A DNA stretch of 39,300 nt from Paracoccaceae bacterium (GTDB taxonomy: Bacteria; Pseudomonadota; Alphaproteobacteria; Rhodobacterales; Rhodobacteraceae). How positions within the stretch are numbered: the first letter of the stretch is position 1; each line of letters begins with the position of its first letter. This document shows positions 17,511 to 24,772 of the stretch, one piece after another. Both the position numbers and the translations under genes were made by a program. Location: the NCBI GenBank assembly GCA_026419405.1, contig JANZZL010000026.1, forward strand, positions 1-39,300. The letters run 5' to 3'. The notes beneath the pieces were generated by a model. The model had not been told where the DNA came from and made no database searches. It was given only the letters and a program-made list of their open reading frames with translations.

Positions 17511-19488
17511 GCGCCCCCTCCTCCGCAAGACCGAGCCGCGCCCGCGCCCGCGCCGCGGCCGCCTGGATCAGCCGGTCGGCGATGATGGCGATGAAGGCGA
17601 CGCAGAGCCCGGCGACGAGCCCCGCGCCCGCGTTCGCCTTGGTGAGCGCGATGTAGACCTCCTGCCCGAGGTCGCGCGTGCCGACGAGCGCGGTGATGAC
17701 CAGCATCGAGAGCGCGAACATGATCGTCTGGTTGAGCCCGAGCAGGATCTCGGGCAGCGCGAGCCTGAGCCGGATGCGCCGCAGGATCTGCCCGCGCGTG
17801 CAGCCCATGGCGCGGCCCGCCTCGATCAGCCGCGGATCCACGCCCCGGAGCCCGAGCACCGTGTAGCGGATCGCCGGGACGACCGCATAGGCGACGACCG
17901 CGAGCATCGCCGTGAAGTCGCCCACCCGGAACAGCATGACCGCGGGCATCAGGTAGACGAAGGAGGGCAGCGTCTGGAGCGTGTCGATCACCGCACGCAC
18001 CGGCGGCCAGAGCCAGTCGCGCCCGGCCGCGAGGATGCCGACGGGCACGCCGATCAGCATGGCGAAGGCGACCGACACGCCGCAGAGGTAGACCGTGGTC
18101 ATCGCCTGTTCCCACAGGCCGGTGAGCGCGATCAGCACGGTCAGCGCGCCGGCCAGCGCCGCCAGCCGCCAGCCGCCGAGCCGCCAGCCGGCGAAGGCCA
18201 GCAGCGCCGCGACCCCGGCCCAGGGCAGGCCGAGCAGGAGCCGCTTCACCGGCAGCATGACGTTGACGAGCAGGGTCGTCTTGATCGCCTCGAGCCTGTC
18301 GAAGTAGGTGACGTTGATCTCGCGCATCACCCGCGACCAGAAGTCGCCGGTCGAGAGCCGCCAGGCCTGCGGGTAGCTCTGCGCCCAGGGCCAGAGCTGA
18401 GCCGCGACGACCGCGGCGGCGAGGATCGCCAGCGCCGCGACCAGGTAGGGGTGGCGCGCCGGCCAGGGCGCGGCGCGCGGCGCCTCGGGGCGCAGCCCGG
18501 CCCAGGCCTGGCTGACCCGGTCCATCGCCACCGCGAGGGCGACGATGGCGAGACCGGCCTCGAGCCCGGCGCCGAAGTCGAGCCGGCGCAGCGCCTGGAG
18601 CACGTCGAAGCCGAGGCCGCCCGCGCCGATCATCGAGGCGATGATCACCATGTTGAGCGAGAGCATGATGACCTGGTTGGCGCCGAGCATCAGCGCGTCC
18701 TTCGCCGCCGGCACCATCACCCGCCAGGTCATCTGCGCCCGCGTGCAGCCCACCATGCGGCCGAGGTCCACGATCTCGCCCGGCACGCGGGCGAGCGCCA
18801 GCAGGGTGATGCGGATCATCGGCGGCATGGCGTAGATCAGCGTTGCCACGATGGCGGAGACCGGGCCGAAGCCGAAGAGGATCAGCACCGGCACGAGGTA
18901 GGCGAAGACCGGGATCGTCTGCATCAGGTCGAGCACCGGCGTGAGCGCGCGGGCGAGCCAGGGCCGGCGGTGGGCGAGGATGCCGAGGCCGAGCCCCCCA
19001 GCAATGCCGAGGGGGACGGCGATGACGATCGAGGCGAGCGTGAGCATGGCGCTCTCCCACCGGCCGAAGAGCGCGATGAAGAGGAACGAGGCCGCCGCGA
19101 GCAGGGCGAGCGGCCAGCCCCCGGCGCGGTGGCCCAGAAGCCCCGCGAGCGCGACGACCGCCGTCCAGGGCAGCGGCGGGATCCCGGCCGCGGGCCAGCC
19201 CTCCACCAGGACCGCGCGCACCAGCGCGTAGGGCGCCCCGAGAAGCGCCGAGAGGAAGCGCGTGAACTCGGCGAAGGTGAAGAGCCCGAGGCTCGCGTCG
19301 TCGAGCAGCCAGCGGACGAAGCCGCCGATCCAGTCGGCGAAGGGCACCTGCCAGCCGCGCGGCAGGGCAAAGGCCCAGGGCGCGAGGTCCTGCCCCCAGG
19401 CGAGGAACAGGGCGAAGAGCGCCGCGGCGGCAAGCCAGGCGAGCCCGCGCGGGCGGGCGCCCGCGGCCGGAAGCGCGGCGTCAGACAT
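17500..19488 (-). CDS. Double-length glycine-betaine-type ABC permease
   Basis: A 662-residue inner-membrane protein in which two ProW-like permease domains are joined. Each half has its own transmembrane bundle and EAA-type loop (VDLGRMVGCTRAQMTWRVMV in the first half, IEAGRAMGCTRGQILRRIRL in the second) and a repeated DLMQTIPVFAYLVPV / DTLQTLPSFVYLMPA element. Typical ProW is about 300-350 aa. One fused chain would supply both transmembrane halves of the importer. The ATG at 19488 follows a weak GGGGGC element. Lies between the ATPase and kinase genes. Confidence 0.88.
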   Translation of the reverse strand: MSDAALPAAGARPRGLAWLAAAALFALFLAWGQDLAPWAFALPRGWQVPFADWIGGFVRWLLDDASLGLFTFAEFTRFLSALLGAPYALVRAVLVEGWPAAGIPPLPWTAVVALAGLLGHRAGGWPLALLAAASFLFIALFGRWESAMLTLASIVIAVPLGIAGGLGLGILAHRRPWLARALTPVLDLMQTIPVFAYLVPVLILFGFGPVSAIVATLIYAMPPMIRITLLALARVPGEIVDLGRMVGCTRAQMTWRVMVPAAKDALMLGANQVIMLSLNMVIIASMIGAGGLGFDVLQALRRLDFGAGLEAGLAIVALAVAMDRVSQAWAGLRPEAPRAAPWPARHPYLVAALAILAAAVVAAQLWPWAQSYPQAWRLSTGDFWSRVMREINVTYFDRLEAIKTTLLVNVMLPVKRLLLGLPWAGVAALLAFAGWRLGGWRLAALAGALTVLIALTGLWEQAMTTVYLCGVSVAFAMLIGVPVGILAAGRDWLWPPVRAVIDTLQTLPSFVYLMPAVMLFRVGDFTAMLAVVAYAVVPAIRYTVLGLRGVDPRLIEAGRAMGCTRGQILRRIRLRLALPEILLGLNQTIMFALSMLVITALVGTRDLGQEVYIALTKANAGAGLVAGLCVAFIAIIADRLIQAAAARARARLGLAEEGAHGA

Positions 19489-19535
19489 GCCGCCCCCGCA
19501 CTGGCCTTCCGGTCGGGGCGTCGCGCCGCATCGGC

Positions 19536-20564
19536 TCAGCCCCCCAGCATGAGATCGACCACCGCGCGACGGTCGAGATGGCCGACGAGCCGGCCCGCGG
19601 CGTCGGTGACGCCCACCACCTCGGCGCCCTCGAGGAAGGCCGGCGCGGCCTCGGCCACGGTGGCGGTTGCGGGCAGGCTGCGCGCCGGGGCGGGCCCCTC
19701 GGGCGGGCGCATCACCGAGCCGAGGCGCACGACCTTCGCGCGCGGCACGGCGCGGGTGAACTCGGCCACGTAGGGCGTGGCGGGCAAGAGCACGATCTGC
19801 TCGGGCGTGCCCGACTGCTCCACCGCGCCGTCCTTCATGATGGCGATGCGGTCGGCGAGGCGGATCGCCTCGTCGAAGTCGTGGGTGATGAAGACGATGG
19901 TCTTGTGCAGCATCCGCTGGAGCCGCAGGAACTCGTCCTGCATCTCGCGCCGGATCAGCGGGTCGAGCGCCGAGAACGGCTCGTCGAGGAACCACAGCTC
20001 GGGCTCGGCGGCGAGCGAGCGGGCGATGCCGACGCGCTGCTGCTGGCCGCCGGAGAGCTGGCGCGGGAAGGCGCCCTCGCGCCCCGCGAGACCGACGAGC
20101 GCGATCATCCGCCGCGCGCGCTCCTCGCGCTCGGCGCGGCCCATGCCCTGGATCTCGAGCGGGAAGGCCACGTTCTCGAGCACGCTCAGGTGCGGCAGGA
20201 GCGCGAAGTGCTGGAACACCATGCCCATCTTGTGCCGGCGGATCCGGGTCATCTCGGCCTCGCTGGCCGAGAGCAGGTCGCGCCCCTCGAACAGGATCTC
20301 GCCCGCGGTGGGCTCGATGAGCCGCGCCAGGCAGCGCACGAGCGTGGACTTGCCCGAGCCCGAGAGGCCCATGATGACGAAGATCTCGCCCGCCCGCACC
20401 TCGAGGTTCACGCCGCGGACGGCGGCGACGAGCCCCGCCGCCGCGATCGCCTCGGGCGCGGGCGCCGGCCCGTTCGCGGCGAGCCACGCCCCGGCCCGCG
20501 GCCCGAACAGCTTCCAGACGTTGCGGCAGACCAGTCGGGCCGGCCCGCCGGTGGCGCCCTCCAT
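19536..20564 (-). CDS. Glycine-betaine/proline-type ABC transporter ATPase
   Basis: A 342-residue ProV-like ATPase. Walker A is GLSGSGKST (66-74), the Q-loop MVFQHFALLPH, signature LSGGQQQRVGIARSL, Walker B LWFLDEPFSALD and H-loop ITHD are present. The long N-terminal helical leader (WKLFGPRAGAW) is typical of OpuAA/ProV. The C-terminus holds one CBS-like segment (ATVAEAAPAFLEGAEVVGV), which in relatives senses ionic strength. ATG 20564 has only a weak ribosome binding site, 17 bases after the binding-protein stop, so translational coupling is likely. Confidence 0.9.
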   Translation of the reverse strand: MEGATGGPARLVCRNVWKLFGPRAGAWLAANGPAPAPEAIAAAGLVAAVRGVNLEVRAGEIFVIMGLSGSGKSTLVRCLARLIEPTAGEILFEGRDLLSASEAEMTRIRRHKMGMVFQHFALLPHLSVLENVAFPLEIQGMGRAEREERARRMIALVGLAGREGAFPRQLSGGQQQRVGIARSLAAEPELWFLDEPFSALDPLIRREMQDEFLRLQRMLHKTIVFITHDFDEAIRLADRIAIMKDGAVEQSGTPEQIVLLPATPYVAEFTRAVPRAKVVRLGSVMRPPEGPAPARSLPATATVAEAAPAFLEGAEVVGVTDAAGRLVGHLDRRAVVDLMLGG

Positions 20565-20581
20565 CGCCGACGCGCCGGCCG

Positions 20582-21541
20582 CTACTGACCGATCCAGCCC
20601 TTCCACGTCGCCTCGTTCGCGGCCATCCAGTCGGCGACGACCTGTTCGACGGTCGCGCCCTCGAGATCGACCCGGGTGATCATCGCGCCCATGTCGGCGT
20701 TGGAGATGGTGAAGGCCTTCACCGCCGCGGCGGCGCGGGGCCATTTCTCCTCGAGCCCCGCCCAGGCGACCTTCCAGATCGGCCCGGTCGGCTTGCCGCA
20801 GTCGTAGGCCATGTCGGGGTTGATGCCCCAGGCGGGGTCGCTGTAGCACTCGGGCGTGTAGGGCGGGAAGCGGATCCATTCGCCCTCGTACTTCGCCGGC
20901 GCCCAGTGCGGCGCATAGACCCAGAGCAGGATCGGCGCCTGGCGCTGGATGGCGCTTTCCAGCTCGGCGAAGAGCGCGGCATCGGTGCCGGCGTGGATCA
21001 CCTCGAAGGGCAGGCCGAGCGCCTCGACCCGCTCGTCGTCGAAGCCGCCCCAGGTGACCGGCCCGCCGAGGTAGCGGCCCTTCGGTGCGGTCTCGGGGGT
21101 GGAGAAGGCCTCGGCGCAGGCGGGGTCCTTCAGCGCCTCCCAGTCGGGCAGGCCGGGGCAGCGCTCGGCCATGTAGGCGGGATACCACCACTCCTCGATC
21201 GCCTCCATGCCCGTCGGCCCGAGGTTCACGACCTTGCCGGTGGCGAGCGCGGCATCCATCGCCTCGCGGCCGGTGGTCTCCCAGATCTCCATGGCGACGT
21301 GGAGGTCGCCGGTCTCGAGCCCGGCGAACTGGGCGAGGTAGTCGGCCTGCACGTATTCGACGTTGTTGCCCGCGGCCTTCAGCACCTCGCCCATCAGCGT
21401 CGTGGTGATGAGCTGGCCGGTCCAGTCGTGCAGCGTGAGCCGGATCGGGTCGGCGGAGTCCTCGGCCGCGGCGGGCAGGGCGAGGCCGAGCGCGACGGCC
21501 GCGGCGCCGAGGCAGAGATGCGTGCGAGCGGTGACTTTCAT
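20582..21541 (-). CDS. Glycine-betaine-type substrate-binding protein (OpuAC/ProX family)
   Basis: A 319-residue periplasmic protein with a signal peptide (LPAAA cleavage near residue 26) and an OpuAC fold. Aromatic residues typical of quaternary-ammonium cages are present in LHDWTGQL, EIWETTG, EEWWYPAYM and LLWVYAPHW. First gene of the operon, with a GGGGG element ahead of ATG 21541. The ligand may be glycine betaine, choline, carnitine or another methylated amine, because cage residues alone do not decide. Confidence 0.88.
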   Translation of the reverse strand: MKVTARTHLCLGAAAVALGLALPAAAEDSADPIRLTLHDWTGQLITTTLMGEVLKAAGNNVEYVQADYLAQFAGLETGDLHVAMEIWETTGREAMDAALATGKVVNLGPTGMEAIEEWWYPAYMAERCPGLPDWEALKDPACAEAFSTPETAPKGRYLGGPVTWGGFDDERVEALGLPFEVIHAGTDAALFAELESAIQRQAPILLWVYAPHWAPAKYEGEWIRFPPYTPECYSDPAWGINPDMAYDCGKPTGPIWKVAWAGLEEKWPRAAAAVKAFTISNADMGAMITRVDLEGATVEQVVADWMAANEATWKGWIGQ

Positions 21542-21586
21542 GGCGGACCCCCGGTTCTGGCGGCCTCCGGCGGCCGCGCCCGGGAA

Positions 21587-21622
21587 AGTAACGGGCAGGC
21601 GCAGATTCGTGTCAATTGAAAC
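21587..21622. promoter_or_regulatory. Betaine-type operon promoter overlapped by a palindrome
   Basis: GTGTCAATTGAAAC (21609-21622) is a 14-bp palindrome with one mismatched pair. On the minus strand its TTGACA (21610-21615) is a perfect -35 element, with GTTACT (21587-21592) 17 bases on as a weak -10. Repressor bound to the palindrome would cover the -35 of the binding-protein operon. The DeoR-type gene starts 84 bases away on the other strand, and the surrounding sequence is locally AT-rich. Confidence 0.55.
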
Positions 21623-21705
21623 CTGTGGGATTTTGTGGTTTTCCTGCCCGTATCTGACCGGATTTGCCGCCGGCCCGGACGAGCAGGCCCGGACGAGGAC
21701 GTGCC

Positions 21706-22464
21706 ATGCAGGCCGAGCGCCACGCCGCCATCGTGCGGATCCTGGAGGAGACCGGAACGGCCAGCATCGCGACGCTGGCCGGCCGGCTCGGCGTCTCGGC
21801 CGAGACGGTGCGGCGCGACCTGCGGGCGCTGGCCGAGGCGGGCGAGGTGCGCCGCAGCCACGGCGGGGCGAGCCTTGCGGCCGGGCTGGGCGAGGCGCCC
21901 TTCCGCCGCCGGATGCGCGAGAACGCGGCCGCCAAGCAGGCGATCGCCGCCGCCCTGGCCGCGACGATCGGCAACGGCGCCACGCTGATGCTCGACACCG
22001 GCACGACGACGAGCTTCCTCGCCCGGGCGCTGGCGGGCCATGCGCGGCTGACGGTGATCACCAACTCGACCGACGCGGCGCGCATCCTCGCACCGGGGCC
22101 GGGCAACCGGATCCTGGTGCCCGGCGGCCAGTTCCGCGCGGATTCCGGCGCGATCCTGGGCGAGGAGGCGGTGGCCTTCATCGCGCGCCATTCGGCCGAG
22201 GTCGCGGTGATCTCGGCCGGCGCGGTGGCCGGCGGCGAGGTGATGGACTTCGACCCCGCCGAGGCGGCGCTGGCGGCGGCGATGCTCGCCCGTGCGCCGC
22301 GCCGGGTGCTGGCGACGGACGCCAGCAAGTTCGGCCGGCGCGGGCTGGTGACGGTGTGCCGGCTGCGGGAGCTGACCGAGATCGTCACCGACGCGCCGCC
22401 GCCGCGCGAGGTGCTGCGCAACGCCGGCGCCGGCGGCGTGCGGGTGACGCTGGCGCGCCGCTGA
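21706..22464 (+). CDS. DeoR-family transcriptional regulator
   Basis: A 252-residue DeoR/GlpR-type repressor. The N-terminal helix-turn-helix is at about residues 20-45 (ASIATLAGRLGVSAETVRRDL), followed by the HGGA linker typical of the family and a C-terminal sensor domain (DTGTTTSFLARAL, ITNSTDAARIL, TDASKFGRRGLV). These domains bind phosphorylated metabolites. ATG 21706 is preferred over an earlier in-frame start because of the GAGG element at about 21694 and the normal N-terminus MQAERH. Divergent from the betaine-type operon, it is its likely repressor, acting at the palindrome 21609-21622. Confidence 0.85.
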   Translation: MQAERHAAIVRILEETGTASIATLAGRLGVSAETVRRDLRALAEAGEVRRSHGGASLAAGLGEAPFRRRMRENAAAKQAIAAALAATIGNGATLMLDTGTTTSFLARALAGHARLTVITNSTDAARILAPGPGNRILVPGGQFRADSGAILGEEAVAFIARHSAEVAVISAGAVAGGEVMDFDPAEAALAAAMLARAPRRVLATDASKFGRRGLVTVCRLRELTEIVTDAPPPREVLRNAGAGGVRVTLARR

Positions 22465-22475
22465 GGCGGGTCAGC
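22460..22475. terminator. Stem-loop spanning both stops, DeoR / LacI
   Basis: GCTGA (22460-22464), loop GGCGGG, TCAGC (22471-22475). The stem includes the stop codons of the two converging regulator genes. It is short and has no T-tract. Confidence 0.3.
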
Positions 22476-23493
22476 CGAGGTCGGCGAAGGGGTTCTGGGG
22501 AATGGTCCGCGGCGGCACCAGCTCGGGCGGCACGGCGATGACCTCGCTGCCGCGCGCGTCGCGGTCGAGCAGCCGGAACGCCTCGCCGATCAGCCCGGCG
22601 GCATCCTGGCGGATCATGTGCACCGGGAACTGGAGGAAGGCGGCGAAGGGGTCGTAGTCGTAGCAGCCGACGACCCGGCCCGCGAAGGCCTCGGGCGGCA
22701 GCGTGACGAGGTGTTCGAGCACGCCCGCGAAGACCATGATCGAGTTGACGAAGAGCGCATCGGGCAGCCCGCCCAGCCGGTCGCAGAGCGCGGCGATCTC
22801 GGCGCGCGCGCGCGCCGGCGTGTAGCCGCAGGCGATGATCCGGCCCGCGCTGTCGCAGCCCCGCCGCGCGGTCTCGGCGCGGAAGCCCGCGATCCGTTCG
22901 GCGGTGGCGTGGTCGCCCGGCCGGCCGCCGAGGAACCAGGGGCTGCCGCCGGGGCGCATCGCGTCCATCAGGGCGGCGGTCAGCCGCTCGGCCCCGCCAC
23001 GGTTGTCCGAGACGACCGAGGGCGCCCCGATTCCGGGCAGGTCGACGAAGACATGCGCCGCCCGCGCCTCGGCGCAGAGCCGGTGGCTGCCGGCGGGGTC
23101 GCAGGTGCCGGCGATGACCAGCGCATCGACGGCATGGGCGAGCAGGGTTCCGACCGCGCGCCGCTCCTCCTCGGGGTCGCGCCGGGTGGAGACGACGACC
23201 GGGCTGAGCCCGCGCGCGCGGGCTTCGGCCTCGAAGGCCTGCGACAGGCCCGCGAAGAAGCGGTTGTCGTGCAAGGGCAGCACCAGCCCCGCGAGCCCCG
23301 ACCGCCCGTGCCGCAGCCCGCGCGCCTGGAGGTTCGCCCGGTAGCCCTGGGCCAGCGCGATCCGCCGCACCCGCTCGGCCGTCTCGGCGCTGATCCGGCG
23401 GCCCTGCCAGGTGTCGTTCAGCACCGCGCTGACGGTCGAGGGCGAGGCCTCGGCCAGCCGGGCGATGTCCTTGATCGTGGTCTTGTCGCGCAA
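22471..23493 (-). CDS. LacI-family transcriptional repressor
   Basis: A 340-residue LacI/GalR protein. The helix-turn-helix is at residues 6-26 from the chosen start (TIKDIARLAEASPSTVSAVL), followed by the hinge and a periplasmic-binding-like sensor domain. The frame stays open to an ATG at 23595, but that would place the N-terminus across the operators and add 34 residues unlike the family. The TTG at 23493 gives a normal LacI N-terminus and length, with GGGGAA about 10 bases upstream. Divergent from the sugar operon at 23695, which it probably represses. Confidence 0.8.
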   Translation of the reverse strand: MRDKTTIKDIARLAEASPSTVSAVLNDTWQGRRISAETAERVRRIALAQGYRANLQARGLRHGRSGLAGLVLPLHDNRFFAGLSQAFEAEARARGLSPVVVSTRRDPEEERRAVGTLLAHAVDALVIAGTCDPAGSHRLCAEARAAHVFVDLPGIGAPSVVSDNRGGAERLTAALMDAMRPGGSPWFLGGRPGDHATAERIAGFRAETARRGCDSAGRIIACGYTPARARAEIAALCDRLGGLPDALFVNSIMVFAGVLEHLVTLPPEAFAGRVVGCYDYDPFAAFLQFPVHMIRQDAAGLIGEAFRLLDRDARGSEVIAVPPELVPPRTIPQNPFADLG

Positions 23494-23580
23494 GCGGATG
23501 GTTCCCCGCGGCCCTCGCCCTGCCCCGCGCCGGGAACGGATTCCGCTTGACGCGAGGTCGGCCTTAGGATGACACTTGCT

Positions 23581-23604
23581 CAAACGTTTGTGCAAACGCT
23601 TTTT
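23581..23604. promoter_or_regulatory. Twin LacI-type operators
   Basis: CAAACGTTTG (23581-23590) is a perfect palindrome centred on CG. The adjoining TGCAAACGCTTTTT (23591-23604) matches the LacI-family pattern TGnAAnCGnTT, centred 12 bases away. CGTTTG/CAAACG also pair around the TG between them. They lie between the LacI gene and the operon at 23695, about 100 bases from each start. Binding is inferred. Confidence 0.6.
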
Positions 23605-23694
23605 CGGCGATTCTCCAGCCTCGCGGGGGCACGGGAGGGCGCCGGATCGGCAGCGACGGAAGCCGGGCAGAGCCGGCGTAACTGGGAGGAAGCC

Positions 23695-24687
23695 ATGAGA
23701 CTACGCATGACCGCCATGCTGGCGGGTGTCGCGCTTGCCGCGCTGGGCGCGGTTGCCGCGCTGGCGCAGGACAAGCCCACGATGGGTGTCGTGGTGAAGA
23801 TCGGCGGGATCCCGTGGTTCAACGCCATGGAGACCGGGATCAAGGAGCGCGGCGCCGAGCTCGGCGTCGATGCCGAGATGATCGGCCCGACGAGCGCCGA
23901 CCCCGCGCTCCAGGTGCGCGCGATCGAGGACCTGATCGCCCGCGGCGTGGACGTCATCGGCGTGGTGCCCAACGACGAGGCGGCGCTCGAGCCCGTGCTG
24001 CAGAAGGCGATGGAGGCCGGGATCAAGGTCGTCAGCCACGAGGGCCCCGGCCTGCAGAACGTGAACTGGAACTTCGAGATGGCCTCGGCCACCGGCTTCG
24101 GCGAGACCCATGCCGAGCTGCTGGCGCAGAAGATGGGCGGAGAGGGCGAGTATGCCGTCTTCGTCGGCTCGCTCACCGTGCCGCTGCACAACGCCTGGGC
24201 CGATGCGGCGATCGCCTACCTGGCCGAGAAGTATCCGAACATGAAGCTGATCGGCGAGCGCTACGGCGTGGCCGAGAACGTCGATGACAGCCGCACGACG
24301 GCGCTCGACCTGATGGCGGCGAACCCCAACCTCAAGGGCTTCCTCGCCTTCGGCAGCCAGGGACCGATCGGCGCGGGCCGCGCGGTGGAGGAGCGCCGCG
24401 CCGTGGGCAGCGTGCATGTCATCGGGCCGTTCTCGCCCGGCCAGGGGCGCGACCTGATCAAGTCGGGCGCGATCTCGGGCGGGTTCATGTGGAACCCCGC
24501 CGAGGCCGGCCGCGTCTTCGTGGAGATCGGCAAGATGCTGGTCGATGGCGTGGAGATCAAGGAGGGCACCGAGATCCGGGGCCTCGGCGTGGTCTCGCCC
24601 GATGTCGAGGGCAAGGACATCATCACCAACAACCTGATCCCGATCAACGCGGATACCGTGGACGAACTGGCCGGCATGGGGCTCTGA
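23695..24687 (+). CDS. Sugar ABC transporter substrate-binding protein (CUT2/RbsB-like)
   Basis: A 330-residue periplasmic binding protein of the ribose/rhamnose/autoinducer-2 type. The signal peptide ends near residue 24 (ALA-QDKP) and the type I fold shows GVVVKIGGIPWFNAMETG, IEDLIARGVDVIGVVPND and a C-terminal hinge. A strong GGGAGGAAG precedes the ATG. First gene of the operon repressed by the LacI protein. Family members bind pentoses, hexoses, deoxysugars and furanosyl compounds, so the sugar cannot be named. Confidence 0.88.
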   Translation: MRLRMTAMLAGVALAALGAVAALAQDKPTMGVVVKIGGIPWFNAMETGIKERGAELGVDAEMIGPTSADPALQVRAIEDLIARGVDVIGVVPNDEAALEPVLQKAMEAGIKVVSHEGPGLQNVNWNFEMASATGFGETHAELLAQKMGGEGEYAVFVGSLTVPLHNAWADAAIAYLAEKYPNMKLIGERYGVAENVDDSRTTALDLMAANPNLKGFLAFGSQGPIGAGRAVEERRAVGSVHVIGPFSPGQGRDLIKSGAISGGFMWNPAEAGRVFVEIGKMLVDGVEIKEGTEIRGLGVVSPDVEGKDIITNNLIPINADTVDELAGMGL

Positions 24688-24712
24688 TCTCCCCACCCCA
24701 CCGGACTGACCT

Positions 24713-24736
24713 GCGGGCGCCCGCTGCGGCGCCCGC
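24713..24736. terminator. Stem-loop after the binding-protein gene
   Basis: GCGGGCGCC (24713-24721), loop CGCTGC, GGCGCCCGC (24728-24736): a perfect 9-bp stem followed by CCTTTCC. It lies between the first two genes of the operon. A partial terminator or 3'-end stabiliser favouring binding-protein expression is likely. Confidence 0.6.
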
Positions 24737-24772
24737 CCTTTCCTCCCGATTCCCCCGGACCGGCCCGACCCG

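Noticed and set aside
23547-23575. TTGACG as -35 for the sugar operon
   Set aside because: No acceptable -10 lies at 16-18 bases, so I could not support a promoter there.
23494-23595. N-terminal extension of the LacI protein to ATG 23595
   Set aside because: It would overlap the operators and add 34 residues not seen in LacI proteins; the TTG start gives a normal N-terminus.
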